Of a stretch of 16,237 nt of DNA, positions 1-6,738 are shown one piece after another. How positions within the stretch are numbered: position 1 is the stretch's first letter; each line of letters opens with the position of its first letter. The position numbers and the translations under genes are program-made. The notes under the pieces are model-generated. The model searched no databases, had not been told where the DNA came from, and saw only the letters and a program-made list of their open reading frames with translations. This DNA is from Parvularcula sp964342585 (GTDB lineage Bacteria > Pseudomonadota > Alphaproteobacteria > Caulobacterales > Parvularculaceae): the NCBI GenBank assembly GCA_964342585.1, contig CAYFHK010000057.1, forward strand, positions 1 through 16,237. Direction: 5' to 3'.

Positions 1-74
1 TCGACACAAGTGACGGCGAAATGCGCAGAATCCCGGTTATTCCATCCGAATGGAGAAATTTTTCAGTGGCGAGG

Positions 75-99
75 GGAACCTGCACGAAAACCGCGCGTT
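75..99 (+). promoter_or_regulatory. EcfG-type (general stress) promoter
   Basis: GGAAC at 75-79 and CGTT at 96-99 are separated by exactly 16 bases. This matches the known EcfG consensus GGAAC-N16/17-CGTT. The predicted transcript would start near 105, just before the ribosome binding site at 108-112 and the ATG at 121. That leaves a very short leader and rules out a start further upstream. The complete sigma factor module lies in the same window at 5896-7657. Confidence 0.8.
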
Positions 100-107
100 C
101 ACGACTT

Positions 108-112
108 GGAGG
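108..112 (+). promoter_or_regulatory. Ribosome binding site fixing the start at 121
   Basis: GGAGG lies 8 bases before the ATG at 121. The reading frame is open upstream to an ATG-less region near 10, but those codons precede the predicted transcription start. The site therefore decides in favour of the 88-residue protein. Confidence 0.75.
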
Positions 113-120
113 TGCGCAAT

Positions 121-387
121 ATGGCGTCCAATTCAAACAATCGACCGTCCATTAAAGACGAAGAGACGTATGAGTCTTTGCGTGAGGATGGATACAGCAA
201 ACAAAAAGCTGCAGCCATCGCGAATGCGCAGGCAAGCAATGATCAACACCCGTCGAAAAAAGGCGGAAAGTCTCCACCGTACGAAGAATGGACCAAGGAC
301 GAGCTGTACGATCGCGCACAAGAGTTGGACATTGATGGCCGCTCCGACATGTCGAAAGACGAACTGATCGAGGCGCTTCGCGGATAG
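121..387 (+). CDS. Small Rho_N-like (SAP-like helical) protein, stress regulated
   Basis: The protein has 88 residues, is rich in charged residues and has no signal peptide or membrane segment. Its C-terminal third (about residues 56-87: EWTKDELYDRAQELDIDGRS, then DMSKDELIEALRG) has the pattern of the Rho termination factor N-terminal-like / SAP-like helix-extended-loop-helix, which binds nucleic acid in other proteins. The N-terminal half carries a YESLREDGYSKQKAAAIANA segment seen in small alphaproteobacterial proteins of this type. The start is fixed by GGAGG at 108-112 and by the EcfG promoter just upstream. It ends 4 bases before the lipid kinase gene, so the two are probably co-transcribed. 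The family assignment comes from pattern recognition, and the actual function is unknown. Confidence 0.75.
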   Translation: MASNSNNRPSIKDEETYESLREDGYSKQKAAAIANAQASNDQHPSKKGGKSPPYEEWTKDELYDRAQELDIDGRSDMSKDELIEALRG

Positions 388-391
388 ACCC

Positions 392-1240
392 ATGCTGGCA
401 ATCGTGAATGTTGAGTCCGGCAGCGTGCCCGAAAATGCACAAGAGACGCTTACGGCGATTTTGGATGAAGCTGACTGCGACTACGAGCTTCTGATTTGCG
501 GGTCAGATGACATCGTCGAAGCGTCAGAACGCGCAAGAGATCTGCCTGCGGAAGAGACCGTCCTGGTGTGGGGCGGAGATGGCAGCGTCGCCTGTGTTCT
601 CAAACACTGCCACCCAGATGGACCCGCCGTGCTGCCCCTTCCCGGCGGCACTATGAATCTGTTGCATCGTAAGATTCACGGCGATGCATGCGATGATTGG
701 CGTGCGCTGCTCGGCACGACACTGCGTGCCGGGAAAAGATGTGTCCTGCCAGCTGGCGAAATCGGCGAGCATCGCTTTTTTGTGGGGTTTTTTCTTGGCA
801 ATCTCTCTCATCTGTCTGAGCCTCGCGAAGCCTTGCGCAAAGGCGAACTCGTGGAAGCTGCGCGAGAGATGCTTTCCAGCGACGCGCTCGACTTTGTGCC
901 ACGCCTCATCGTTGAAGCGCCCAATGTGGGGCCATTGGAACGCACCATCACGGTTGGCGGCTTTTTGAAATCAGGAGATGGCTCCTCACCTTTGTTCGAT
1001 GTCGGCCTTTTTGATCCCGAATCGAACTGGGATCTCGCCCGCGCCGCTTTTTCTGCCATCGTTGATGATTGGCATAACGCGGACAGGATCAATGCCTTTC
1101 AATCCCCTACGCTGACGGTGAGCGACTTTGAAGGACACTCCATCCGGGCCACTTTGGATGGCGAACCGATCGATTTGCCGAGCCAGTGTTCGCTTCGCGT
1201 CCTTCCCAAAGCCGCATCGGTCATGAGGTTATCAGCATGA
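392..1240 (+). CDS. Diacylglycerol kinase family lipid kinase
   Basis: The protein has 282 residues. It shows the DAGK catalytic-domain hallmarks: an N-terminal strand (LAIVNVESGS), the nucleotide-binding GGDGS loop at residues 61-65 and PGGTMN at 84-89, followed by the beta-rich C-terminal lobe typical of YegS/DgkB-type kinases. Members phosphorylate diacylglycerol, sphingosine-like lipids or related substrates at the cytoplasmic face of the membrane; the substrate here cannot be read from sequence. The gene starts 4 bases after the preceding stop. Its own stop overlaps the next start in an ATGA arrangement (1237-1240), which implies translational coupling. The operon lies behind an EcfG promoter, so induction under stress is inferred. 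Confidence 0.85.
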   Translation: MLAIVNVESGSVPENAQETLTAILDEADCDYELLICGSDDIVEASERARDLPAEETVLVWGGDGSVACVLKHCHPDGPAVLPLPGGTMNLLHRKIHGDACDDWRALLGTTLRAGKRCVLPAGEIGEHRFFVGFFLGNLSHLSEPREALRKGELVEAAREMLSSDALDFVPRLIVEAPNVGPLERTITVGGFLKSGDGSSPLFDVGLFDPESNWDLARAAFSAIVDDWHNADRINAFQSPTLTVSDFEGHSIRATLDGEPIDLPSQCSLRVLPKAASVMRLSA

Positions 1241-2046
1241 CGACGACTGTTCTTCACGCATCTGATGTTCATTTTGGCGCCGAAGACAAGGACGCTTTGA
1301 GAGCCTTTGAGGATGGAATTGCGGAATATGAACCTGACTTGATTGTCTTCAGCGGGGATCTCACGCAACGGGGGCGACGCGTGGAATTTCAGCAGGCGGC
1401 TGAATGGATCAAGAGCCTTCCGTGCCCGACCGTCGCTGTCCCCGGAAATCACGACACCCCGATGTTTCATCTGGGTCATAGGGTCGCTCGGCCGTTTGAG
1501 CGATTTCGCCAATATTTTCTGCACACGCCCATGCATGGGCAGGCCAATGATTTCCATCTCTTTGGGCTGAATACGGCGCGCGGCTGGCAAGTTCGGCGCA
1601 ACTGGGCCGAAGGCTCGGTGCGGTTGAGCGAGCTCGAGCTGCTCATCCGTCGGAGTACAGCCGCCGCGGCAGAAGGCGGCCTTTCGGCCCTCTTTTGCCA
1701 CCATCCATTATTGCCTCCACCTTCCGCACCCATGCGCATTCGCACGCGTCGCGGTCGCCGAGCGACTGACATGGTCCGGAACAGTCCTATCGATCTTGTC
1801 CTCGCCGGTCACGTCCACGTCCCCACTGCCCACTGGCAGGGCGATGAAGCGATGGGCTTTCTCGCGGTAACGGCAGGCACATTATCCGAACGGATCCGCA
1901 GACATCCGCCAAGCTACAATGTGATCCAGGTGAATCCTGACGCATTTAATGTCGAGACGGTTGCCATCGACGGCGGAAAAACCAAGCGGCGTGGATTAGG
2001 CGCGTGGCGCCGTCGCAAACCGGCACGGGGCGCTGCCAGCGCCTAA
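1237..2046 (+). CDS. Metallophosphoesterase (calcineurin-like)
   Basis: The protein has 269 residues. All five metal-ligand motifs of the calcineurin-like phosphoesterase fold are present in order: DVH (residues 10-12), GDLTQRG (40-46), GNHD (70-73), CHHP (154-157) and GHVH (191-194). It has no signal peptide, so it is cytoplasmic. The C-terminus is basic (KTKRRGLGAWRRRKPARG), which may aid contact with acidic membranes or nucleic acid. The ATG at 1237 overlaps the lipid kinase stop (ATGA). A lipid kinase coupled to a phosphoesterase suggests opposing or sequential steps in phospholipid metabolism, but this is inference and a cyclic nucleotide or other phosphodiester substrate is equally possible. 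Its stop shares bases with the convergent gene at 2043. Confidence 0.88.
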   Translation: MTTTVLHASDVHFGAEDKDALRAFEDGIAEYEPDLIVFSGDLTQRGRRVEFQQAAEWIKSLPCPTVAVPGNHDTPMFHLGHRVARPFERFRQYFLHTPMHGQANDFHLFGLNTARGWQVRRNWAEGSVRLSELELLIRRSTAAAAEGGLSALFCHHPLLPPPSAPMRIRTRRGRRATDMVRNSPIDLVLAGHVHVPTAHWQGDEAMGFLAVTAGTLSERIRRHPPSYNVIQVNPDAFNVETVAIDGGKTKRRGLGAWRRRKPARGAASA

Positions 2047-2486
2047 GGTAAAGTTCTCGCCTCGAGGTCAGTGAGCCCAGCTTCCAACCGATCAAACGTC
2101 CTCTCAATCATCGATGCCGGACGCCCCGTGAGCGCCGCAACCTCCTCCGTGGTCATCTCTTCAACGACCATGGTCGCCACCACAATGCGTTCGAAGGTGG
2201 ACAATTTTGCAATCCATTTGATCATTGTCGTGTCTTTTACGCCCTCGCCCGTGTTGGCATATCCGTCCGATGCGCATCGCGCGAGCACGGGGAAGACCGA
2301 CGCCATCAGAATTGACTGACACCCTTCGCCTCCCCGCTCGGTTCGGACGAGGCCAAGGGTCAGCAGCTCACGTTGCATTAACCGATCGACCACCTTGAGG
2401 TCGCCAATCATCACCCAACCGCATCGGCGTAGGCGGAACAAATCATCGTGATCCAGACCTGGCGGTTGCGCCACGTTTTTGGCCAT
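2043..2486 (-). CDS. Small protein with sigma-70 region-4-like helix-turn-helix
   Basis: The protein has 147 residues, with no signal peptide or membrane segment. Residues 93-140 (from AKLSTFERIVVATMVVEEM through TTEEVAALTGRPASMIERTF) read like a sigma region 4: a 'leave-off and reinitiate' helix followed by a helix-turn-helix with the EEVAALTG turn. The N-terminal half (RRCGWVMIGDLKVVDRLMQRE...) contains three Cys residues at 22, 56 and 71 but no recognised domain, and there is no region 2. It is therefore not a complete sigma factor. It lies 61 bases downstream of the Crp/Fnr gene on the same strand and could be co-transcribed with it. A GAGGTC segment immediately before the ATG is a weak ribosome binding site. 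The function is unknown and DNA binding is inferred. Confidence 0.7.
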   Translation of the reverse strand: MAKNVAQPPGLDHDDLFRLRRCGWVMIGDLKVVDRLMQRELLTLGLVRTERGGEGCQSILMASVFPVLARCASDGYANTGEGVKDTTMIKWIAKLSTFERIVVATMVVEEMTTEEVAALTGRPASMIERTFDRLEAGLTDLEARTLP

Positions 2487-2547
2487 GACCTCAAAATTTC
2501 CGTTGCGATTGAACGGATTAGGTCAACTTTGCCAACGCTGCACTAAC

Positions 2548-3297
2548 CTAAGTTAGTTGCGGCACCTTTGTGTTGGCGCCATCGATCGGCAACGCCTTTA
2601 AATGAAGATAATCCGTATCAAAATGACAGATTTTGGCCAATCGAGCCGTGTCGAGCAGCCGAATTGAGCCGTTTTCTTCGGAAATAAGCCCGTCTTCTTT
2701 CAATCGGCCAAAGGTCCGTGAAACGTGAACAGGCGTGAGACCTAACGCATCGGCAATGTCGGCCCGTTTCAAGGGCACCATGAATTCAACCACCTCAACG
2801 CCCATAGCGACACTCATCCGCCGCTGCAGCTCGAGCAAGAAATGCCCAATGCGCTCTTTCGCATTGCGCCGACCAACACGAACGATCTGCTCACGAAGGA
2901 TCGACTCCTCCTGCACCATCGCCCACCAGAAGGCGATGCTGAGGAGTCTCGCCTGCTGCAAGGCTTCTAAGAAAATTTTGGGCGGCATCGACATCACTTC
3001 AACCGATGTGCACGTCATCACAGAGTGATCGGCGCGAAGGTCTGCTAACGCCTGCAAATCAAACAAATCGCCAGGCAGCATCACATTGAGAATTTGCCGC
3101 CGACCGTCTGGCAACGAACGGTAGCGTATCGCCCACCCATCGAGCAGCACAAAGACCGCCGACATCTCTTGTCCAGCAATCACCAGCTCTTGCCCAGCTG
3201 TGAAGGTTTCTCGCCGATGCGGTACGCTTTCGAGTGGCCGCCACTCTGCATCTCCGAGTTGCGAATAACGCGTAATTCTATTCCGGAATGGTTTCAT
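2548..3297 (-). CDS. Crp/Fnr-family transcriptional regulator
   Basis: The protein has 249 residues from the ATG at 3297. The N-terminal half is a cyclic-nucleotide-binding-type beta roll with the glycine turns of the family (TAGQELVIAGQ; LPGDLFDLQAL). A long dimer helix follows (about residues 125-160). The C-terminal HTH_Crp domain includes LKRADIADALGLTPVHVSRT with recognition-helix residues VSR. There is no N-terminal Cys cluster as in FNR, so an iron-sulfur cluster is unlikely. The effector is unknown; the cAMP-contacting Arg/Ser set of E. coli CRP is not evident. A GTG at 3336 would add 13 residues and has a slightly better AAGAAAG leader, so the start is uncertain. The gene diverges from the DUF883 operon. 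Confidence 0.88.
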   Translation of the reverse strand: MKPFRNRITRYSQLGDAEWRPLESVPHRRETFTAGQELVIAGQEMSAVFVLLDGWAIRYRSLPDGRRQILNVMLPGDLFDLQALADLRADHSVMTCTSVEVMSMPPKIFLEALQQARLLSIAFWWAMVQEESILREQIVRVGRRNAKERIGHFLLELQRRMSVAMGVEVVEFMVPLKRADIADALGLTPVHVSRTFGRLKEDGLISEENGSIRLLDTARLAKICHFDTDYLHLKALPIDGANTKVPQLT

Positions 3298-3394
3298 GCC
3301 GTCGATAACCGTCGCGTCGCCACGGTCTTTCCCCACTTTCTTCGCATCTTGAAGTCTTAAGAGCCCTCGAACTCAATAAACGGCGTTTCCCCAC

Positions 3395-3419
3395 GGAACC
3401 GCGTCAAATGCGCTGCGTT
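3395..3419 (+). promoter_or_regulatory. EcfG-type (general stress) promoter
   Basis: GGAAC at 3395-3399 and CGTT at 3416-3419 are 16 bases apart, a perfect match to the EcfG consensus. The predicted start of transcription is near 3426, giving a leader of about 28 bases before the ATG at 3454. It is intergenic, in the divergent region between the Crp/Fnr gene and the DUF883 gene. Confidence 0.8.
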
Positions 3420-3439
3420 ACTTTTAGATAGGTTGATCG

Positions 3440-3444
3440 AAGGA
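3440..3444 (+). promoter_or_regulatory. Ribosome binding site fixing the start at 3454
   Basis: AAGGA lies 9 bases before the ATG at 3454. The frame is open from a TTG at 3433, but that codon precedes this site, so the ATG is preferred. Confidence 0.65.
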
Positions 3445-3453
3445 AATTTGACA

Positions 3454-3768
3454 ATGGGTGCGCACGCCAAATTACACGATGCAGATGTCAACAGCGCCAG
3501 AGACGCCGCATCGGCAAATATCGACGACTTACGCGCTGATTTTTCTGCGCTCCAAGACGATGTTGCTGAGCTGATGCGCACGTTGAAAGTCGGCGCCAAG
3601 GGTGAGGCTGGCAAGCAATACGAAAAGGGGAAGTCGCTCGCCGACGAAGCGAAATCGCAGGCCGAGGAGCTTGGGGCGTCTGCGGAAGATACCGTTCGTC
3701 GGCATCCGCTCGCTGCGCTTGGCACGGCCTTTGTCGCCGGCCTCCTCGTCGCATCGTTGCGCCGATAA
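3454..3768 (+). CDS. DUF883 (ElaB/YqjD-like) membrane-anchored protein
   Basis: The protein has 104 residues. The first 80 are polar and helical with a heptad-like pattern (NIDDLRADFSALQDDVAELMRTL). The C-terminal 23 residues form a single hydrophobic anchor introduced by RRHPLAALGTAFVAGLLVA and closed by LRR. This is the arrangement of DUF883 proteins, of which E. coli YqjD and ElaB are inner-membrane proteins that bind ribosomes in stationary phase. The anchor carries a GxxxxxG small-residue face typical of the family. It is first in a two-gene operon, 15 bases before the next gene, behind an EcfG promoter, which agrees with a stress or stationary-phase role. Ribosome binding in this organism is inference only. 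Confidence 0.85.
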   Translation: MGAHAKLHDADVNSARDAASANIDDLRADFSALQDDVAELMRTLKVGAKGEAGKQYEKGKSLADEAKSQAEELGASAEDTVRRHPLAALGTAFVAGLLVASLRR

Positions 3769-3783
3769 TTGTGAGATCGCCTC

Positions 3784-4182
3784 ATGGATAAGGCAAAAGC
3801 GCGGGTCGCAGCGGCGGCCTGCGCCCTCTTTTTTGGGCTCGCCGGTGTTGTCGCGTTAGCTTTCGCGCTGACGATCTTGCTTGCGGAATCGATCGGGCTC
3901 GCCCCGGCCGTTTCGCTGGTTGCCGTGATCTTTTTAGGTCTTTCCGGCGCGTCGTTCATTATCTTCCTTATCCCGGGCAAACCCATCGAAAAGGAAATTG
4001 ACCAGCTCGAAGATGCTGGCGCCTCTGCCCTTGCAGATCTTCCCGTCGATGCCTTGAAAACATTTGTTCAACGTCGGCCTGCGACGTCCATCGCGCTGGC
4101 TTTGTTTGTCGGATATACGCTTGTTCGAGATCCGGAAACCGCACGGAAACATATCGAGCGTGCACTGATTTCGGCGATTTGA
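3784..4182 (+). CDS. Small inner-membrane protein, partner of the DUF883 protein
   Basis: The protein has 132 residues. Two transmembrane helices are clear (about 9-33 and 41-64). A polar helical stretch follows (KPIEKEIDQLEDAGASALADL), and then a third hydrophobic segment at about 101-115 introduced by QRRPATSIALALFVG. That last segment resembles the RRHP-led anchor of the preceding DUF883 protein. The overall layout recalls small phage-holin-like or YqjK/YqjE-type membrane proteins that accompany DUF883 genes, but I do not recognise the family with certainty. It lies 15 bases downstream of the DUF883 gene, so it is probably co-transcribed from the EcfG promoter. It converges with the sensor kinase gene, with 23 bases between the stops and no clear terminator. 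Confidence 0.75.
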   Translation: MDKAKARVAAAACALFFGLAGVVALAFALTILLAESIGLAPAVSLVAVIFLGLSGASFIIFLIPGKPIEKEIDQLEDAGASALADLPVDALKTFVQRRPATSIALALFVGYTLVRDPETARKHIERALISAI

Positions 4183-4205
4183 TCGCCTCCGCCTCCAAAA
4201 ATATT

Positions 4206-5894
4206 CTACGCGTGCGGCATTCTCAGCGTGACGAGGTAGCCGCTGGCGGTTGGGCTCACATCCAATTCGCCGTGCACTTGTCTCGCAAACGCCGTCATCA
4301 GTCGTGTGCCAAGCCCAACTTGCTCGACGCTTTCGCCTTCTGCTGTCGCGCCGCGGCCGTTGTCCGAGACCGCCAACACCAACTCGCTCTCTTCGACCGA
4401 CATCTCGATGTAGATCCGCCCCTCATCGCCTGAGCCGAACGCGTATTTCATCGAATTTGTCACGGCCTCCAGAACGAATAGCGCGATGGGAATGGCATCG
4501 TCCGACGACCGTTCAACATCTGCAACATCCCAGGCAAGCTCGATCCCCACATCGTCCATGCCGAGCGCCTCATCGAGGTGGTAAAGCAACGCATCGAAAA
4601 AGGGTTGCATGCGGACAGTCTCGAGGCGTTCATGCTGGTAGAGCGTCTGATGAACGATGGACAACGCATCGATCCGATGACGAACAGCAGATAGGACGTG
4701 CCGTGCGTTCGGGTCTGTCACCATACGTGACTGCAAACTTACAAAGCTGGTGACGATCTGTAGATTGTTTTTGACCCGGTGGTGGATCTCTTTGACCGCC
4801 GCATCGCGGGTGGCCAACGCCTGGCGAAGAGCGGCGTCACGCTCGCCGATACGATCGGCCATTCGCGTGAGTGTTGTCGCCAATCGCGTGATCTCTTGCG
4901 GCGCGGATTTAAAATTGGCCTCAGGGGAGAAGTCATATCGTCCGTCTGCAAAGGCCACCGCCATGCGGCGCAACGGCTTGAGCCAGCGCAGCAGAAGGCT
5001 GGAAATCGCTAGCCACGTCGCGCCCAAAGTCAGGACAAAGAGAAGGAGCGGCAACGCAATAACGGAAAATGGTCCGAGGACGGCACCACTGAAAAGACCT
5101 GGGGACGGGCGCGAGATAATCGCAAAAGCACCAGCTGGCCCCACAGGGGCAACCGTCACATCCAAGCGAATATTGTCCGCACCAACCGTGGTGTACAGCA
5201 CCCCTTCCCGCTCGTCTTGCGCATTGGCGAGCCATGCGGTGTTAACCGAAGTGAACCGCTTACTGCCGAACACCTCGCCATTCTCATCCACCAGCGCAAT
5301 TTCAAGATCATCAACCCGGAACTTTTCGGCCGCGTCCAAGAGTTCGGCAATACTTACCGCAATTGAGGCAACGCCGGTAAATTCCCCCGTTCCTTCATCT
5401 TCTAACCGATGAAGGATCGAAAACAGCCATTCATTACTAACCGGACCGTAGAACGCGTTGGTTTGCAGCATTCGCTCGCCATTCCGGAGACGTTCGAGCC
5501 AATCACGATCGGAAATGATGGTGCCCGGTTGTCCGCGCCCGGAGCAGATGGCGAGTCCTTCCGCGTTGAAGGTAGTCACATTCGTGACATATGGCAGCAC
5601 CGTCTCGACCCGGCGTTTCACCATTTGGCATTCGCCGGCCGCGATCTCGGGAATGAAAGATCTCAAGAAAAGACCAGCCGCATCGAGCGCACGTTCCATG
5701 CCATCGACCGCCCGATCAGACGTGAGCAGCAAGCCACGACGCCGATCCTCAGCCTCCTGACGAATATCCATATAGGCGGCGCCGGATGCCAAAATGAGAA
5801 CCGGCAGCAGCGCCGCCGACAGCGTCACCATCAGACGCAGCCTAAGCGACGTGCGAGAAGACGCCTCACCAACGCCCGGCTGGGCTTCACTCAT
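4206..5894 (-). CDS. Membrane sensor histidine kinase, HisKA_2 type (putative GSR kinase)
   Basis: The protein has 562 residues. A cytoplasmic start is followed by transmembrane helix 1 (about 20-42), a periplasmic sensor region of about 230 residues, transmembrane helix 2 (about 274-300) and a HAMP-like linker to about 355. The HisKA_2 phosphoacceptor region EIHHRVKNNLQ has the likely phospho-His at 372. The GHKL ATPase domain has N-box EAVTNSMKYAF (Asn480), G1 box DNGRG (511-515) and G2 box GLGTRL. Kinases of this type (PhyK-like) feed PhyR in several alphaproteobacteria. The ATG at 5894 lies one base past the ecfG stop, so translation is probably coupled; an in-frame upstream codon at 5990 would overlap ecfG. 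The role as PhyR kinase is inferred from operon position and domain type. Confidence 0.85.
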   Translation of the reverse strand: MSEAQPGVGEASSRTSLRLRLMVTLSAALLPVLILASGAAYMDIRQEAEDRRRGLLLTSDRAVDGMERALDAAGLFLRSFIPEIAAGECQMVKRRVETVLPYVTNVTTFNAEGLAICSGRGQPGTIISDRDWLERLRNGERMLQTNAFYGPVSNEWLFSILHRLEDEGTGEFTGVASIAVSIAELLDAAEKFRVDDLEIALVDENGEVFGSKRFTSVNTAWLANAQDEREGVLYTTVGADNIRLDVTVAPVGPAGAFAIISRPSPGLFSGAVLGPFSVIALPLLLFVLTLGATWLAISSLLLRWLKPLRRMAVAFADGRYDFSPEANFKSAPQEITRLATTLTRMADRIGERDAALRQALATRDAAVKEIHHRVKNNLQIVTSFVSLQSRMVTDPNARHVLSAVRHRIDALSIVHQTLYQHERLETVRMQPFFDALLYHLDEALGMDDVGIELAWDVADVERSSDDAIPIALFVLEAVTNSMKYAFGSGDEGRIYIEMSVEESELVLAVSDNGRGATAEGESVEQVGLGTRLMTAFARQVHGELDVSPTASGYLVTLRMPHA

Positions 5895-5895
5895 A

Positions 5896-6504
5896 TTAAG
5901 ACTTGAGCGCAGCCGCCTCCGCCATGAGGTCATCCATGACGGTTTCTGCCGACGCTTTGTCGTCGGAGTTGAAGCCGGTCGATCCGTCATCCAGCATTTC
6001 CTCCAGCGCCTTACGTGCCCGGCTAACGCGGCTCTTTATGGTGCCAACGGCGCATTCGCAAATTTCAGCGGCTTCTTCGTAAGAGACGCCGCCTGCTCCC
6101 ACGAGAATGAGCGCTTCACGCTGATCAACGGGCAGTTTCTGGATCGCGTTCCGAAGCGATAGCAATTCCAAAGATGCGGCTGGATCATTGATCGCAACAA
6201 GCGTCCCCTCCGCCACTTCTTGATCGAGCGGCTGGGACCGCCAGGCGCGTCGTTGTTGCGAATAAAAATGGTTCCGCAGAATCGTGAAGGCCCACGCCTT
6301 CATATTCGTGCCGTCTTGATAGCTTTCGCGGGAACGCCACGCCTTCAAAAGGGCTTCTTGGGCGAGATCGTCCGCCATGCTCGCATTGCCGCAAAGGTTG
6401 CGGGCGAAAGCGCGAAGATGGGGGATGAGATCCGTTAGTTCCGCCTTGAAAGCTGCTGACTCTTGGCCAGTTTCACGCACCTTCGGTATCTCTCTCCGCA
6501 TCAT
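5896..6504 (-). CDS. ecfG: ECF sigma factor EcfG (sigma-EcfG, general stress response)
   Basis: From the ATG at 6504 the protein has 202 residues. Region 2 is evident (PHLRAFARNLCGN, then DDLAQEALLKAWR and a WAFTILRNHFY motif). Region 4 follows (LPVDQREALILVGAGGVSYE, CAVGTIKSRVSRARKAL). The spacing and wording match the EcfG group that recognises GGAAC/CGTT promoters. An acidic tail of about 30 residues follows region 4. The start is uncertain: tandem ATGs at 6504/6501 overlap nepR by about 30 bases without a good ribosome binding site, while a GTG at 6480, with GGAGAG upstream, overlaps the nepR stop by only 8 bases and also leaves region 2 whole. The gene sits between nepR and the sensor kinase and is probably self-activated through the promoter at 6741-6765. 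Confidence 0.9.
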   Translation of the reverse strand: MMRREIPKVRETGQESAAFKAELTDLIPHLRAFARNLCGNASMADDLAQEALLKAWRSRESYQDGTNMKAWAFTILRNHFYSQQRRAWRSQPLDQEVAEGTLVAINDPAASLELLSLRNAIQKLPVDQREALILVGAGGVSYEEAAEICECAVGTIKSRVSRARKALEEMLDDGSTGFNSDDKASAETVMDDLMAEAAALKS

Positions 6505-6688
6505 CGGATTGACGCGACTCGCGCGTGCTTCGCTTGGAATCTGCTTCTTCCAACAACTGGAGGAAATCATCAGGAATATCTTCCTGAGTCACCTCGTCGT
6601 AGAGCTGACGAAGCTGCTTCCCGATGCGCTTTGTTCTTGATCGGCGGGCACGCATCTCTTCGGGGCCGGGCGTAGTATCCTCACTCAT
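6473..6688 (-). CDS. nepR: Anti-sigma factor NepR
   Basis: The protein has 71 residues. The diagnostic NepR core is present: IGKQLRQLYDEVTQEDIPDD followed by FLQLLEEAD (about residues 24-52), two amphipathic helices that bind EcfG or PhyR. Flanks are charged and probably disordered, as in known NepR proteins. An ATG at 6709 would add 7 residues and a later ATG would remove 11; neither choice has a convincing ribosome binding site, and the middle one is preferred for length. It is the first gene of nepR-ecfG-kinase and overlaps the ecfG start, which suits balanced production of sigma and anti-sigma factor. In the known circuit it keeps EcfG inactive until phosphorylated PhyR binds it. Confidence 0.9.
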   Translation of the reverse strand: MSEDTTPGPEEMRARRSRTKRIGKQLRQLYDEVTQEDIPDDFLQLLEEADSKRSTRESRQSDDAERDTEGA

Positions 6689-6738
6689 AGCGCTGACGCA
6701 TAAATCCATTGGGTTCCGTGAAACATGGCGTTACAGTG

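Noticed and set aside
1099..1704. A 201-codon minus-strand reading frame
   Set aside because: It lies opposite the end of the lipid kinase and the motif-bearing part of the phosphoesterase. No domain or ribosome binding site supports it.
1778..1782. GGAAC on the plus strand within the phosphoesterase gene
   Set aside because: It is inside a coding region and no CGTT-like element follows at the right spacing.
3385..3390. GGAAAC on the minus strand upstream of the Crp/Fnr gene, as a possible divergent EcfG promoter
   Set aside because: The only GTT downstream (3372-3370) is about 12-13 bases away, too close, so the symmetric arrangement seen at 6739-6765 is not repeated here.
3357..3986. A 209-codon minus-strand reading frame
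   Set aside because: It lies opposite the DUF883 gene, its promoter and part of the membrane protein gene. Its translation is Ser/Ala-rich low complexity with no recognisable domain.
4750..5412. A 220-codon plus-strand reading frame
   Set aside because: It is the complement of the sensor kinase, whose H, N and G boxes are intact on the minus strand. The translation is Ser/Arg-rich and featureless.
6713..6717. A further GGAAC on the minus strand near the nepR start
   Set aside because: There is no GTT at 16-17 bases downstream, and transcription from it would begin inside nepR.
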